Shown: positions 50,799 to 59,707, counted from the stretch's first letter. The stretch: 64,000 nt of DNA from Microbulbifer variabilis (GCF_023716485.1 NZ_CP092418.1:1843001-1907000), one strand, 5' to 3'. The notes: a model not told the origin generated them from the sequence alone. Made by a program: numbers and translations.

Positions 50799-51860
50799 TT
50801 AGTAAATCAAACCCAGAGCTCTGTCGATTGACCAATATGCACTAACTACTCCAACTGGATAAATAATGTAGCTTGACGGCGCCAAGGTATATTTATAAAA
50901 AAATGAAACGCTCCATCTTGAAAAGATCCACTTGATCAGGAAAATTGAAGCAATCAAGACTAAAACAAAGAGTATTTGCCCAAGCTCTACACCTATATTA
51001 AAGCTAAATAAAGCGATGATTTTCTGACTTTGTGGAAGACCTAATTCTGTTAATGCGCTGGCAAACCCAAACCCATGTAACAACCCAAATCCACCAGCTA
51101 CAATAGCAGGATAACGCCAGGTCAAAGTGTTTTTATTACCTCGCTCAATGGCGTATACAATTTCTGCGGCTAGAAACATAATGCTTAATGGAATCAAAAC
51201 TTCTACAACATCAATTCTAATGGAGAATAGATTTAAACTTGCGAGCCCCAATGTGAGGGAGTGTCCTAATGTAAATCCACTAATAGCGACTAAAATACTC
51301 TTAAGACCTTGGGCAATAAATACTAAACAAAATACAAAAAGCAAGTGATCATAGCCCTCTAGTATATGTAGAAATCCAGCTTCGATATACTGTTTAACGC
51401 ACTCCCAAATGGTTAATTTGTAAGGCAAGTCTATTACTAAGATCTTTGGGCCATTAAAGATGTTGATTGTATCACCCTTAAATTTTTTATATTGAATTAA
51501 GCTTGATAAGGCAGGGTTAGCAATTGGGTATGAGATTTTTAGTTTAAGGGTGTTTTCTGCTCCTTTAAAATCATGAAGGTGGGAGGCTTGACATAGATAG
51601 CTCTTAACATGACGTCCAGAAAAATCTAATGTAGTTGAGTGCCTTTGGCAAAAATTTCCTGTCAAACTTACTTCAGGCTCAGTACCTGGTTGCATAACTG
51701 GCGGTGTTTTCCAGCGAAGGTTGTATCTGCTTTCCGAGATCTCTTTTAATTCAATGTAAAGCGGTCTTCCATCATGCGCAAAGCTTAGATTATTAAAGAT
51801 TGTACCTAGTAACGAAATTATAATGGTTGTAATGGTCTTGTAGAGACTTCTATTTAGCAT
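50799..51860 (-). CDS. HupE/UreJ-2 family membrane protein
   Basis: A 353-residue protein: signal peptide (about 5-28), a periplasmic domain with a possible disulfide (NFCQRHS and YLCQASHLHDF), then a C-terminal six- to seven-helix domain. That domain has HILEGYDHLLFVFCLVF, GFTLGHSLTLGLA and GGFGLLHGFGFAS, the signature of HupE/UreJ_2. The conserved His residues suggest metal (nickel, cobalt or copper) handling, which is not proven for this subgroup. I start at ATG 51860, overlapping the parvulin gene by 11 bp; the frame is open further upstream. Third gene of the DUF3604 operon. Confidence 0.75.
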   Translation of the reverse strand: MLNRSLYKTITTIIISLLGTIFNNLSFAHDGRPLYIELKEISESRYNLRWKTPPVMQPGTEPEVSLTGNFCQRHSTTLDFSGRHVKSYLCQASHLHDFKGAENTLKLKISYPIANPALSSLIQYKKFKGDTINIFNGPKILVIDLPYKLTIWECVKQYIEAGFLHILEGYDHLLFVFCLVFIAQGLKSILVAISGFTLGHSLTLGLASLNLFSIRIDVVEVLIPLSIMFLAAEIVYAIERGNKNTLTWRYPAIVAGGFGLLHGFGFASALTELGLPQSQKIIALFSFNIGVELGQILFVLVLIASIFLIKWIFSRWSVSFFYKYTLAPSSYIIYPVGVVSAYWSIDRALGLIY

Positions 51861-52764
51861 AGGTTGTGTCCATAGGCACATAAGGTAAGGAGTTATCCCA
51901 CTCAACTCTATACTCAGCCAGCAATTCTTTAAATTTCATTTTTTTATTCACTTCCAGTTTTTCTCGTCGATAATCCTCTAGAACTAAGGGGTAGGCCTCG
52001 GTAAGGCTGGGTAGGCGACTTTTTTTGTGATCGCTAACCAATATAAGGTGTAGACCATAGGGGGACTCAAGCGGGCCAGACCAGGTGTTTAAGGGCAGGT
52101 CGAAAACATTCTGCGCCAAAGTATTTCCGAGATGGCTAGCTACTAGTTGATAAGTTCGTTCTACATAGTTTCGATGGAAAAGAAACCTATCCCCATAGAG
52201 GGAGGATTTTTCAAAAGGGATTGATTGTTTTAAAAGTTGATCCAAAGTCTGCTTGGCGGTCTCCTCTAAATTTTCTTTAGAGTAATGCCTTGCATCAAAG
52301 AAAACATGGGTGAAAGTAATTGATGCTTCGATGCGATATTTTTCTTGATTAAGTTGAAAGTAATTTTTCAAATCTTCATCAGTGATACTTATTTTACTAG
52401 AAAATCCTCCAGTTACGTAGTCCAGCTTTTGAATAAGGCGTCTTCGTATAATTTGATCATGTTCCTGTAAACCTAGATTAATCGCTTCTCGATAAAGTAT
52501 TTCTTCCCTAATGTAATCATCAATCAAGTTGAATTTTTCAGTTTGAGTTAGGCTTTGCCAATAGCGTCTAGCAAATGTCTGGTTGAATGTTTTTTTCTGA
52601 AATTGGAGGTGTTCAATGATCTTGTCTTCGTTTATAAGTAGGGTGTATTCTTGATTGAATTTATTATCTTTGTTTAGAAATTCTGCAGCGATGAATAGCA
52701 TTAATGCGATAATGAAAAAGTGTAGCAGGGGTTCTTTTCTTAGTTCTTCAAACTTCCACTGCAT
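51850..52764 (-). CDS. PpiC-type (parvulin) periplasmic peptidyl-prolyl isomerase
   Basis: 304 residues with an N-terminal membrane anchor (about 13-30, LLHFFIIALMLFIAAEFL), a helical chaperone-like region (about 40-130) and a parvulin domain (about 140-250, with ITFTHVFFDARH and TWSGPLESPYGLHLILV). It is likely to assist folding of an exported partner. Downstream is HupE/UreJ (overlapping) and upstream is the exported DUF3604 protein, so either may be its client (inference). Confidence 0.75.
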   Translation of the reverse strand: MQWKFEELRKEPLLHFFIIALMLFIAAEFLNKDNKFNQEYTLLINEDKIIEHLQFQKKTFNQTFARRYWQSLTQTEKFNLIDDYIREEILYREAINLGLQEHDQIIRRRLIQKLDYVTGGFSSKISITDEDLKNYFQLNQEKYRIEASITFTHVFFDARHYSKENLEETAKQTLDQLLKQSIPFEKSSLYGDRFLFHRNYVERTYQLVASHLGNTLAQNVFDLPLNTWSGPLESPYGLHLILVSDHKKSRLPSLTEAYPLVLEDYRREKLEVNKKMKFKELLAEYRVEWDNSLPYVPMDTTYAK

Positions 52765-52868
52765 TTAATGTCCTCCATTGATATTTATAGAGAGTTTCTA
52801 TTCTTCATCAGAATGGATTAACGAAATTAACCATCAGGCTTCTTTAGTTATCGGGTTTATTAAAGATG

Positions 52869-54785
52869 TTAAGGGGTATACCAGATAGGAGAGGTGTAAG
52901 CACGCTCCTGGAGAACCGCGGGCCCTTCAGGTGGTATCTGAATACTTCCATCATTAATTTCTTTTGAGGCTACGGCATCGTAGAGTGAATGGCGTGGAGT
53001 AGGGATCTGCAATACTCGAACATAGTAAAAAGCGCGTGCATTTACATCAAAATCTGGGTCTTGCCATAAAGTGGATAATTCAATAGAACCAATCTTATTG
53101 GTATATTGTCCTGTTTCTCGATTTACTGTATCACCCACAGAATCTAATTTCCCTTGGTTGTTAAGAGTACGTTCCCCAGACCAAGCAACATTGAATATTT
53201 TTTCATGGCTTTTTCCTGTCGTATCCAACCAGGATTTAACAACTTGGATTCTATCCAGATTTGCTCCTTTTGGATCTTTAACCGCACGTATGAGCAGCTG
53301 AATTGGTTTGTTAGCTTCTTGTGGTTTGGTCAAATCTCCTCCCATAGGTACGCCATGGATGTATCCCAATTCGGCGATATTTTCAGCATCTATGGCGTGC
53401 TTAGGGAAGTTCCAGCCGGCAAAGACACGTACCTGTATTCTAGGTCCGGTAGTGGCATAGACTTCACGGCGTTTAAACGCAGCGAAAAGGCTCTCTCTTG
53501 TATTTTCTTCTGCCCAAGCGGCAGCGAGTCCCGAAGCAGACATATTCCAGCCAGTAGCCTTGGTCCCGCCAATGACAGTGTTGGTACGCTTGCTAGTTGG
53601 TATGGAATCATGGGCAAATTTACCCCAGAAATTGTTCTCCTCTGCAGTAGACATACCAGTATGTGAATCCGTGGACCCTATAAAACCCAACTTATAAGGG
53701 TTTACACCAATCTTATCCTGTATCTCAAGGCCAGTACGTAAGGCGGATCTAATGAAGTCACCTTTAGCAATACGGTAAGCCTCTGGATCAGATTGTAAGT
53801 AAAATGGATAATTTTCGAAGTCGGCGAAGGGATCTCGCGGTGAAAGTTTTGAATGGGTTTCTGAATCCCCCTTAATTTGTGTTATTTCGACTAAGGGCTC
53901 CCAGCGCATACGTGTGCGCGCATACTGTGCATCAATTGGCTCACCGCGCAGTGTGGTTTCTGCGAACATGTAGCCTTTGGAAACATTGGAGTTATGAGGA
54001 ATGGCAATAAATTCACTGCCAGTTCGTTGAGAAGTCTCATCTAACCAGTACCATAAATCCTCTGGATACTGGCTCTGGTCAGACCCAAAAGGAAGATACT
54101 GCTTAGCCTTTTCTGCACCATCTGGGGACACCACGACCCGGTGTAAATTAGCCCCGGTTGGTGTTGAACTCCATTCCCAGCCAATAAAGCTGGTGAAGGT
54201 ACCGGGGTTATTGTGACGCTCTGCGGCGTCGATTATATCGTTCCAGGCGTTTGTCCGGGTTTTATTCAAATCTCCAAGCACTGGTTCCGGGGGCTGGTTA
54301 GCTGGATCCTGGACAGGATCAAGGTAGGTTTCCGAGTCTAGTGCTTTAGCTGGCAGGAGCTGATTGAAAATATCCATACCCTCATTGATCGATACCTTAT
54401 AGCGAATATGCTGCTTGGCAAACCAGCGCATCATCGACTGATAAAAGGACATCTCGCTATCGAGCTCATCTGTTTCATTAACCACTGCTCTCATAACACC
54501 CAATCCTTCAGCGTGATCCGATACTACTAGAAAATCCAGAGGTGTATCGATACGTACTTTTGCATGGGTATAAGGGTGAATGACCGGTTGCCCCTTTGCC
54601 CAGCGGTAAGCGGTATCCGGGGTTGCCGAATAATTTTGGCTTAAGAAGGCATCAAATGAGTATGAGGTATGAAGGTGCATATCTCCCCAAAAAAGCTGAG
54701 TCGGCTCATTGGCAATAGCAACATGATGCACAGTGATTACTGCCAGCCCGGTAAGATACACAACTTTTTTTATAAGACTTTTCAT
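52869..54785 (-). CDS. DUF3604 family exported protein (PHP-like)
   Basis: A 638-residue protein with a signal peptide (about 1-25, VAIANE). FWGDMHLHTSYSFDA near residue 33 resembles the metal-binding HxH of the PHP fold, with VVSDHAEGLG near residue 110, SFIGWEWSS near 200 and FIGSTDSHTG near 370 carrying further likely ligands. The combination defines DUF3604, whose substrate is unknown; PHP relatives are phosphoesterases. It is first gene of an operon with a parvulin and HupE/UreJ, a grouping that recurs in marine gammaproteobacteria as far as I recall. An AraC-type regulator is divergent upstream. Confidence 0.75.
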   Translation of the reverse strand: MKSLIKKVVYLTGLAVITVHHVAIANEPTQLFWGDMHLHTSYSFDAFLSQNYSATPDTAYRWAKGQPVIHPYTHAKVRIDTPLDFLVVSDHAEGLGVMRAVVNETDELDSEMSFYQSMMRWFAKQHIRYKVSINEGMDIFNQLLPAKALDSETYLDPVQDPANQPPEPVLGDLNKTRTNAWNDIIDAAERHNNPGTFTSFIGWEWSSTPTGANLHRVVVSPDGAEKAKQYLPFGSDQSQYPEDLWYWLDETSQRTGSEFIAIPHNSNVSKGYMFAETTLRGEPIDAQYARTRMRWEPLVEITQIKGDSETHSKLSPRDPFADFENYPFYLQSDPEAYRIAKGDFIRSALRTGLEIQDKIGVNPYKLGFIGSTDSHTGMSTAEENNFWGKFAHDSIPTSKRTNTVIGGTKATGWNMSASGLAAAWAEENTRESLFAAFKRREVYATTGPRIQVRVFAGWNFPKHAIDAENIAELGYIHGVPMGGDLTKPQEANKPIQLLIRAVKDPKGANLDRIQVVKSWLDTTGKSHEKIFNVAWSGERTLNNQGKLDSVGDTVNRETGQYTNKIGSIELSTLWQDPDFDVNARAFYYVRVLQIPTPRHSLYDAVASKEINDGSIQIPPEGPAVLQERAYTSPIWYTP

Positions 54786-54960
54786 GTTTTTAATTGTTAT
54801 AGTCGGTTAGCTTTTTTAAAGCATAGACTCACTTAACATGCCAAGATTGTTAGGATAATCTTGACAGGCAAGGAAATGAGTCAGTGGATGCTAATCGATT
54901 GGCTTATAGGTTTCTTTGCCGATAAGGCCAATCTCTTGACTAATTAGGACATATGTGTAA

Positions 54961-56004
54961 ATGGCTGAGTATGGACACACGACCATTGCAACCTGGGTAT
55001 TACCCATTATTGAGACCTTGAAACCATATTGTTCTGCCCAAGAAATCCTACGGTGTGCAGAAATTGACCCAAAATGTATTGAGGATGCAAATCAAAGAAT
55101 ACCTCTAGATAATATGAAAAAACTATGGGAATTCGCCGAAGCTATCTCAGGTGATGATTGTATTGGATTGCAAGTTACTAAGTACGTCAAACATACAAAT
55201 CTTCACGCTCTAAGTTATGCTCACTTGTCGAGTAGCTCCATTAGAGAAAGTTTATTGAGGTCAGCACGATTTTCAGAGGTGGTCACCACCGCAATGAGAA
55301 TTAATATACATGATGAAAAGAAGCAAGTTATAGTATCTTGGAAAAAAGTCGATGACTTTATTTATGAACCAAGTATTCATGCTATAGATGCCTTTATGGC
55401 TTTGCTAATAAAGTCCATTGGGAAGATATGCCCAGATGTCCATCAACACTTAATATCTATTAATCTACAGAGACCGAGACCTTCCGTTCTTAAATACCAT
55501 CAACGGATGTATAGATGTCCGATCAATTTTTCGGCTGATTCTTGTGAGATTAGATTTAAGCAAGAGTTTGTTGACCGGAAGCTCGCTTCAGGAAACAATG
55601 AGTTAGTTAGCATTAATGAACAGGCCTTGATAAGTTATTTAGAGCGATTGCGGAAGAGTGACATAGTCAGCATGACTAATAGAGTGCTTATTGACCTGAT
55701 GCCCTCAGGAGATTTTTCACAAGAGGCAGTGGCCAGGGAGCTTGCTATTAGTTGTCGTAGCCTACATAGAAAACTCAAAGAAAAAAATTCCAGTTATCAG
55801 ATCATTCTGGATAAAATACGTAAATATCAAGCGGTTCAATACCTTAAACAACATGAGCTTCCTATCACTTTAATTGCCTATAAACTAGGTTTCTGTGATA
55901 CTAGTAGTTTCTCTCGAAGCTTCAAAAAATGGACTGGACAATCACCGCGCGAATTCCGGAATAATTGTAGTGAAAATGTCTCGATTGAAATAGGTATAGA
56001 CTGA
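54961..56004 (+). CDS. AraC-family transcriptional regulator (OruR/ArgR-like type)
   Basis: 347 residues: an N-terminal effector-binding domain of the Arabinose_bd type (about 15-195), then two HTH motifs in the AraC domain (about 240-335). The first HTH contains SQEAVARELAISCRSLHRKLKE and the second ITLIAYKLGFCDTSSFSRSF, followed by the KWTGQSPREFR signature. It is divergent from the DUF3604 operon, with about 175 bp between the starts, so that operon is the likely target. The effector is unknown. Confidence 0.85.
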   Translation: MAEYGHTTIATWVLPIIETLKPYCSAQEILRCAEIDPKCIEDANQRIPLDNMKKLWEFAEAISGDDCIGLQVTKYVKHTNLHALSYAHLSSSSIRESLLRSARFSEVVTTAMRINIHDEKKQVIVSWKKVDDFIYEPSIHAIDAFMALLIKSIGKICPDVHQHLISINLQRPRPSVLKYHQRMYRCPINFSADSCEIRFKQEFVDRKLASGNNELVSINEQALISYLERLRKSDIVSMTNRVLIDLMPSGDFSQEAVARELAISCRSLHRKLKEKNSSYQIILDKIRKYQAVQYLKQHELPITLIAYKLGFCDTSSFSRSFKKWTGQSPREFRNNCSENVSIEIGID

Positions 56005-56154
56005 GTGCGAGTATGATCTTCCAAAGAGACAACGGCTATATTTGAATTTTTTATATGTGAGACTAATTGAGTCTAAATATTCTTTTGTTTGGTGTCGGTG
56101 ACCCTGACATTCTTGAGGCTTGATCTTGCCCCGATAAAACGGACACACTACTTT

Positions 56155-57042
56155 TCATACTGCTATTCGCTCATATTCTATTGGTGATTGATAGCCTAGA
56201 GCTGAATGCAGCCGCCTACGGTTGTAAAAATCATTAATATATCGAGCCAAAGCATACTTTAGATGGCTCATTGTCTGGAATCTAGTTTCTCTAATCAGTT
56301 CAGCTATTAAGCTATGAAAGAACGACTCCATATGGGCATTATCCGTACATTTACCCGCTCTACTCAAGCTATGCTGGATTCCATATTTTTTCAACTCTTT
56401 TTGATACTCGGACCCTCTGTACTCTACACCTCTGTCCGTGTGTAATATTAATCCCGGTTGTGATCCTCTTTTCCTTACAGCATTCATCAGGGTTCTTCGG
56501 GTTAATTCTGTTGTTCTTTTCGTATCTAAACTCCAACCGATTACTCGGCGAGAATACAAATCCATCACCACTGACAAGTACTGCCATTGCCCCTTAATTT
56601 TAAGGTAGGTTATGTCAGCAACCCAAACTCGATTCTTGCTTTTACGCACAGCTCCATCCGGTCTAAGATTCTCCCCAGAGGCTAGGAAACGCTTTATGCC
56701 TGGTGCCCTACGTGTCACTCTCGTAACTCTGGCTACGACTCCTAATTCCTGCATCAGCCGGGCTACGCGCTTACGGCTAACTTCATATCCCTTGGTCAGC
56801 GGGGCTTTCCAAATTCTTGGACTACCATAGCGCCCTGCAGAGTCATCCGAAATCTTTTGAATCTGAACCTTTAGATCATCATCTTGGTGTTTTCGGTGCG
56901 ATCGCTGCCTCTTCAGCCAATCATAATAGCCACTGCGCGATACTCCCAGCCACTGACAAGTTCTTTTGATACCTAGTTCTGATCCGAACCTCTGGATGAA
57001 TCGATATCTTGCTGATGTTCCTCCGCAAGAAACCGTTGCCAC
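56155..57042 (-). CDS. IS3-family transposase OrfB (IS A)
   Basis: A 295-residue integrase-core transposase. It has an HTH_21-type N-terminus (WLGVSRSGYYDWLKR), then the catalytic D in VADITYLKIKGQW, the second D in LHTDRGVEYRG and the E in NAHMESFFHSL. It has no independent start of note (GTG 57042); normally it is made as an OrfAB fusion by -1 shift on AAAAAAG (complement of 57042-57048). Because orfA carries a deletion, full-length fusion product is not expected from this copy. Confidence 0.85.
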   Translation of the reverse strand: MATVSCGGTSARYRFIQRFGSELGIKRTCQWLGVSRSGYYDWLKRQRSHRKHQDDDLKVQIQKISDDSAGRYGSPRIWKAPLTKGYEVSRKRVARLMQELGVVARVTRVTRRAPGIKRFLASGENLRPDGAVRKSKNRVWVADITYLKIKGQWQYLSVVMDLYSRRVIGWSLDTKRTTELTRRTLMNAVRKRGSQPGLILHTDRGVEYRGSEYQKELKKYGIQHSLSRAGKCTDNAHMESFFHSLIAELIRETRFQTMSHLKYALARYINDFYNRRRLHSALGYQSPIEYERIAV

Positions 57043-57337
57043 TTTTTTAACAAATCAAGCTCCTGCTTTAATTTACGATTCTCCGCCTCTAAACGCTTTA
57101 CCCTAGAAAGTTCTTTCTCTGCTTTAGAGACTGCACCAGTAAGCTTTCTTCGTTTATCTGCCACAATCTTCCCCTCCTGAAACTCTTTTCGCATCGTGAC
57201 AGCATAAAAGGGTGAATATCGAGAGTTTCGGCCACTTCCTTAACTTGAACACCCTCTATCAAGCTAAGCATTACCGCTTTCACTTTGAATTCATTTGAAT
57301 ACTGCCAAGTCTTTCTAGGTTTGTTGTATTTCGGCAT
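56973..57337 (-). pseudogene. IS3-family OrfA (IS A), frameshifted by a one-base deletion
   Basis: The first part reads MPKYNKPRKTWQYSNEFKVK onward to HPFMLSR, where WRKEF is expected. The sequence gives CEKSF, and the correct frame resumes as RKEFQEGKIVADKRRK up to the leucine-zipper-like EAENRKLKQELDLLKKW. One G appears missing from the TGG codon near 57192. This is a real mutation or a sequencing error; it is separate from the normal recoding site at 57042-57048. Confidence 0.75.
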
Positions 57338-57388
57338 AAGACACCTCGTCTGTTTGACTTTGGTGTCCGTTAAAACGGGGCAAGATCA

Positions 57389-57416
57389 GTGTCCATTTTG
57401 AACGCCTTGTTATATG
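57389..57416 (-). other. attC-like 5' half (truncated by IS A)
   Basis: Just after the lipoprotein gene, the minus strand reads CATATAACAAGGCGTTCAAA and then runs into the IS end. This is the usual opening of an integron cassette recombination site (ATAACAAGGCG-type). The other half would lie beyond the IS but is not recognisable there. Confidence 0.3.
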
Positions 57417-57949
57417 TTTTTATTAGCATGTAGGGTCTCTACATAGTATTCAAGTGGTTTATTGGGCGACACTAAATCTATGATTGTAAAAGGTAGTAGG
57501 AGTATATGACTATAATGTTTTTCATTAACTGAATAGGTATTAGAATGATGGAGCTCTCCGTTTTTATAGAGGTCAAATTTATATATGAAGAGGTCTTTAT
57601 TTTCTCCCCAAGTTGGGATGAGGCCTAAGCTCAGCGCACTAATAAAAGAATCGCCACCTGCACCTCCGTGCCAATATTTGATATCTATATCAAGGTGGTA
57701 ATTGCTCTTAGCTTGGGCTGTGTGTACTGGGACGGAGTCTAGCCTAACGCTAGTATTTAGGGATTCTTTGGTTTTTTCAAGAATATCATTCCTAGTCCAT
57801 ACTTTTGTATTTTCACTAATACTAATTGAATAAGAGTGTATTTTTATGGGAGATTCATGGGTTGCTTGCTTCACTACGGGTTCTAACTGGTAGGTGGTAC
57901 AGCCAGAGACAACCAGAATCAATATGAAAAAATAACCTTTAAATTTCAT
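57410..57949 (-). CDS. Small predicted lipoprotein, possible integron cassette gene
   Basis: 179 residues. It has a lipoprotein signal with lipobox LVVSGC (Cys near residue 16), then a periplasmic domain of mixed strands with IDIKYWHGGAGGDSFISALS and LGLIPTWGEN. Resembles the loose group of exported proteins seen in variable regions; not named. It lies between two attC-like sequences, so it may be a captured cassette without its own promoter. The start ATG 57949 fits the signal. Confidence 0.65.
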   Translation of the reverse strand: MKFKGYFFILILVVSGCTTYQLEPVVKQATHESPIKIHSYSISISENTKVWTRNDILEKTKESLNTSVRLDSVPVHTAQAKSNYHLDIDIKYWHGGAGGDSFISALSLGLIPTWGENKDLFIYKFDLYKNGELHHSNTYSVNEKHYSHILLLPFTIIDLVSPNKPLEYYVETLHANKNI

Positions 57950-57967
57950 GAGATGCTTCCATACATA

Positions 57968-58027
57968 TAACGCCCCGCATAACCGGCAGACCGTGCAAAG
58001 CGTGGGCTGTTCGGGAAGCCTCCCCCC
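57968..58027 (-). other. attC-like 3' half upstream of the lipoprotein gene
   Basis: On the minus strand this ends in GGTTATGCGGGGCGTTATATG, which looks like the L'-R' end of an attC site (TTAnGC...GCGTTAT) just before the lipoprotein gene start. Upstream it abuts the second IS3 element. With the piece at 59288-59349 it could form one attC split by the IS. Confidence 0.35.
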
Positions 58028-58055
58028 TTAAAGTAGACGCCACCTTATATTCATC

Positions 58056-58943
58056 TTATGCGGCCATTCTTTCATATTCATCTGGGCTTTTGAACCCAAG
58101 TGAACCATGTCTTCTTTTAAAGTTATAGTACCTATCAAGATACCAAGATAAGTTGGTTCTTAGCTCCTCAACGGATTCAAAATTAAATCCTTTGAAACTC
58201 TCAGTTTTCAGTGTTTGAAAAAATGATTCTACATACACATTATCATTCATAAATCCTGGACGATTCATGCTCGGCTCAATACCCAGTTCCTTGAGTCGGT
58301 TTTGGTATGCATAAGCACCGTACTCAGAACCTCTGTCGCTGTGAAATATTAGATCTGATTCTATATTTCTGCAACGGACAGCTTTATTTAGCGCTGACAG
58401 TGTTAGCTCAACAGTTCGAGTGTCCGACAGCTCCCAACCCAACACTTTCCGGGAGTAAAGATCAATAATCACAGCTAAATATTGCCATTGCCCATTGATC
58501 TTCAGATAGGTTACATCACCAGCCCATTGAGAGTCTGGTTTAATCGGCATACCATGCTCTCTTTGTAAATTTTCAACCTTAATGCAAGGATTTCCAGGCA
58601 AAGGGCGTCGACGATAGATCCTTCCAGCTTTCCCCACGATTCCAGCCTCTCTCATAAGGCGTTCAACGCGATTGTGATTTATTCGTTCACCATTAGCTTT
58701 CAGCTCTGCGCTAATTCTTGGGCTTCCATAATTACCATCATGCTGCGCATAGATAGCTTCGATACACCCAAGGATTCGCCTATTTTCTATGTCTCGAGTG
58801 CTCTCATCACGGTTGAGCCACTTATAAAACCCTTGGGGTGAAACATTCAAGTATCTACATAAGTACCTGACACCAAAGTCTGATCGATTAAGAGCTATGA
58901 ACGAGAATCTTTCAGCTTTGGATCTTTCAGGTACATTTCCCAC
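58056..58943 (-). CDS. IS3-family transposase OrfB (IS B)
   Basis: A 295-residue DDE transposase with an HTH_21 N-terminus (YLNVSPQGFYKWLNRDES). The three catalytic residues are found in WAGDVTYLKINGQW, IFHSDRGSEYGAYAY and NVYVESFFQTLKTE. It reads from GTG 58943 and is normally fused to OrfA through an AAAAAAG slippery heptamer at 58943-58949 (complement). It is a different subgroup from IS A; the two are not copies of each other. Confidence 0.85.
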   Translation of the reverse strand: MGNVPERSKAERFSFIALNRSDFGVRYLCRYLNVSPQGFYKWLNRDESTRDIENRRILGCIEAIYAQHDGNYGSPRISAELKANGERINHNRVERLMREAGIVGKAGRIYRRRPLPGNPCIKVENLQREHGMPIKPDSQWAGDVTYLKINGQWQYLAVIIDLYSRKVLGWELSDTRTVELTLSALNKAVRCRNIESDLIFHSDRGSEYGAYAYQNRLKELGIEPSMNRPGFMNDNVYVESFFQTLKTESFKGFNFESVEELRTNLSWYLDRYYNFKRRHGSLGFKSPDEYERMAA

Positions 58944-59248
58944 TTTTTTAGGAAATCATTCTCCTTTTGCAATTTCTCAACCTGCTTTTTTAGACGTCTT
59001 ATCTATTTATCATCAGTTTGAGACTGAGTTTTCGTTGTCTTTGCCATACTTATTCTACGACTGGGCTTCTCGACCAACTTGCCTTCTCTACTTTCCTGTC
59101 GCCATCTATACACCATTACTGGATGCAAACCAATAATGTTGGCGATAGTGGTCGTATCTACTTTCAGTTGATTAGTGAGAGCTACCACTCTAACTTTAAA
59201 CTCTGTTGAATATTCAACAACCCGCTCTTCACTCAGTATTTTCGGCAT
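58895..59248 (-). pseudogene. IS3-family OrfA (IS B) with an internal amber codon
   Basis: OrfA reads MPKILSEERVVEYSTEFKVR, an HTH with IIGLHPVMVYRWRQE, and then SQTDDK followed by TAG (59005-59003). The same frame continues past the stop with IRRLKKQVEKLQKENDFLKKW, the leucine-zipper region needed for OrfA function, to a second stop at 58895. A single base change can account for it. The transposase fusion is therefore probably lost. Confidence 0.75.
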
Positions 59249-59287
59249 TTTTTCCTACCCTATTCAAAAGGTAGGCGTCTACTCAAT

Positions 59288-59349
59288 GGGGGAAGGTTTC
59301 CGGCGGAAGCCACGTAGTGGCTGGAGCGAAGTTGATGTGCTTGTTATGA
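59288..59349 (-). other. attC-like 5' half downstream of the zinc-ribbon gene
   Basis: On the minus strand, right after the gene at 59354-59707, the sequence starts CATAACAAGCACATCAACTT and contains the self-complementary CCAGCCACTACGTGGCTTCC. ATAAC opening and internal hairpin fit the first half of an attC site. It is cut by IS B, whose other side carries the matching 3' half. Confidence 0.35.
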
Positions 59350-59353
59350 GTTT

Positions 59354-59707
59354 CTACCTTGGGCCCATAGGCTTGATAGTCTGAGGTCTGGAAACTACTT
59401 TCTTTGGAGCAATAGAACTTTTAGAGCATTTTGGGCAACGAAAATCTTCTATATTTTCTTTGTAACCTGCTGACAACATTATTTGAGGAGGAAATGTGCA
59501 CTTGCAGAGGTTATATCCCAAAGCTTGAGCAATCTGAGCTTCCGCCAATTTCGATGCTTTTTCAGCTTCGTTAAGCCGCTTATCAATTAGATCTTTATCT
59601 TTCGAATTAGGCAGAGCATCTTTAGTTTTTTTGGCAAGTCCAATGGCATCTGAGAGTAATGACAAACCAACCTTTACACTCTCCATTGCGCCGTTAACTT
59701 CATCCAT
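59354..59707 (-). CDS. Small helical protein with C-terminal zinc-ribbon-like motif
   Basis: A 117-residue protein. The N-terminal half is helical (VGLSLLSDAIGLAKKTKDAL, then NEAEKASKLAEAQIAQALGY) and the C-terminal half has NLCKCTFPPQIML and RCPKCSKSS, two Cys pairs that could bind zinc. Similar small proteins are widespread in accessory DNA, but I cannot assign a function. ATG 59707 is chosen because AAGGTGA lies just upstream; an ATG 7 codons earlier is less favoured. It is probably a cassette gene, as attC-like DNA follows its stop. Confidence 0.65.
   Translation of the reverse strand: MDEVNGAMESVKVGLSLLSDAIGLAKKTKDALPNSKDKDLIDKRLNEAEKASKLAEAQIAQALGYNLCKCTFPPQIMLSAGYKENIEDFRCPKCSKSSIAPKKVVSRPQTIKPMGPR

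Larger units (their letters stand above)
56121..57388 (-). mobile_element. IS3-family insertion sequence A
   Basis: About 1268 bp with imperfect terminal inverted repeats. The left end is TGATCTTGCCCCG at 56121, followed by AAACGGACAC; the right end on the other strand is the same TGATCTTGCCCCG followed by TAACGGACAC, starting at 57388. Ends are TG...CA as expected. No clear target duplication is seen. It encodes orfA (broken by one missing base) and orfB with DDE motifs. Its right end lies 22 bp from the 3' end of a small lipoprotein gene, inside an attC-like sequence. Confidence 0.85.
58028..59287 (-). mobile_element. IS3-family insertion sequence B (IS150-like)
   Basis: About 1.26 kb. Both ends share AGTAGACGCC followed by ACCTT or TACCTT (left about 58030-58046, right about 59265-59283 on the other strand), with CCCCC-type flanks on both sides. 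Exact termini are uncertain by a few bases. It encodes OrfA with a premature amber codon and an intact OrfB. It appears inserted between the two halves of an attC-like site. Confidence 0.8.
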
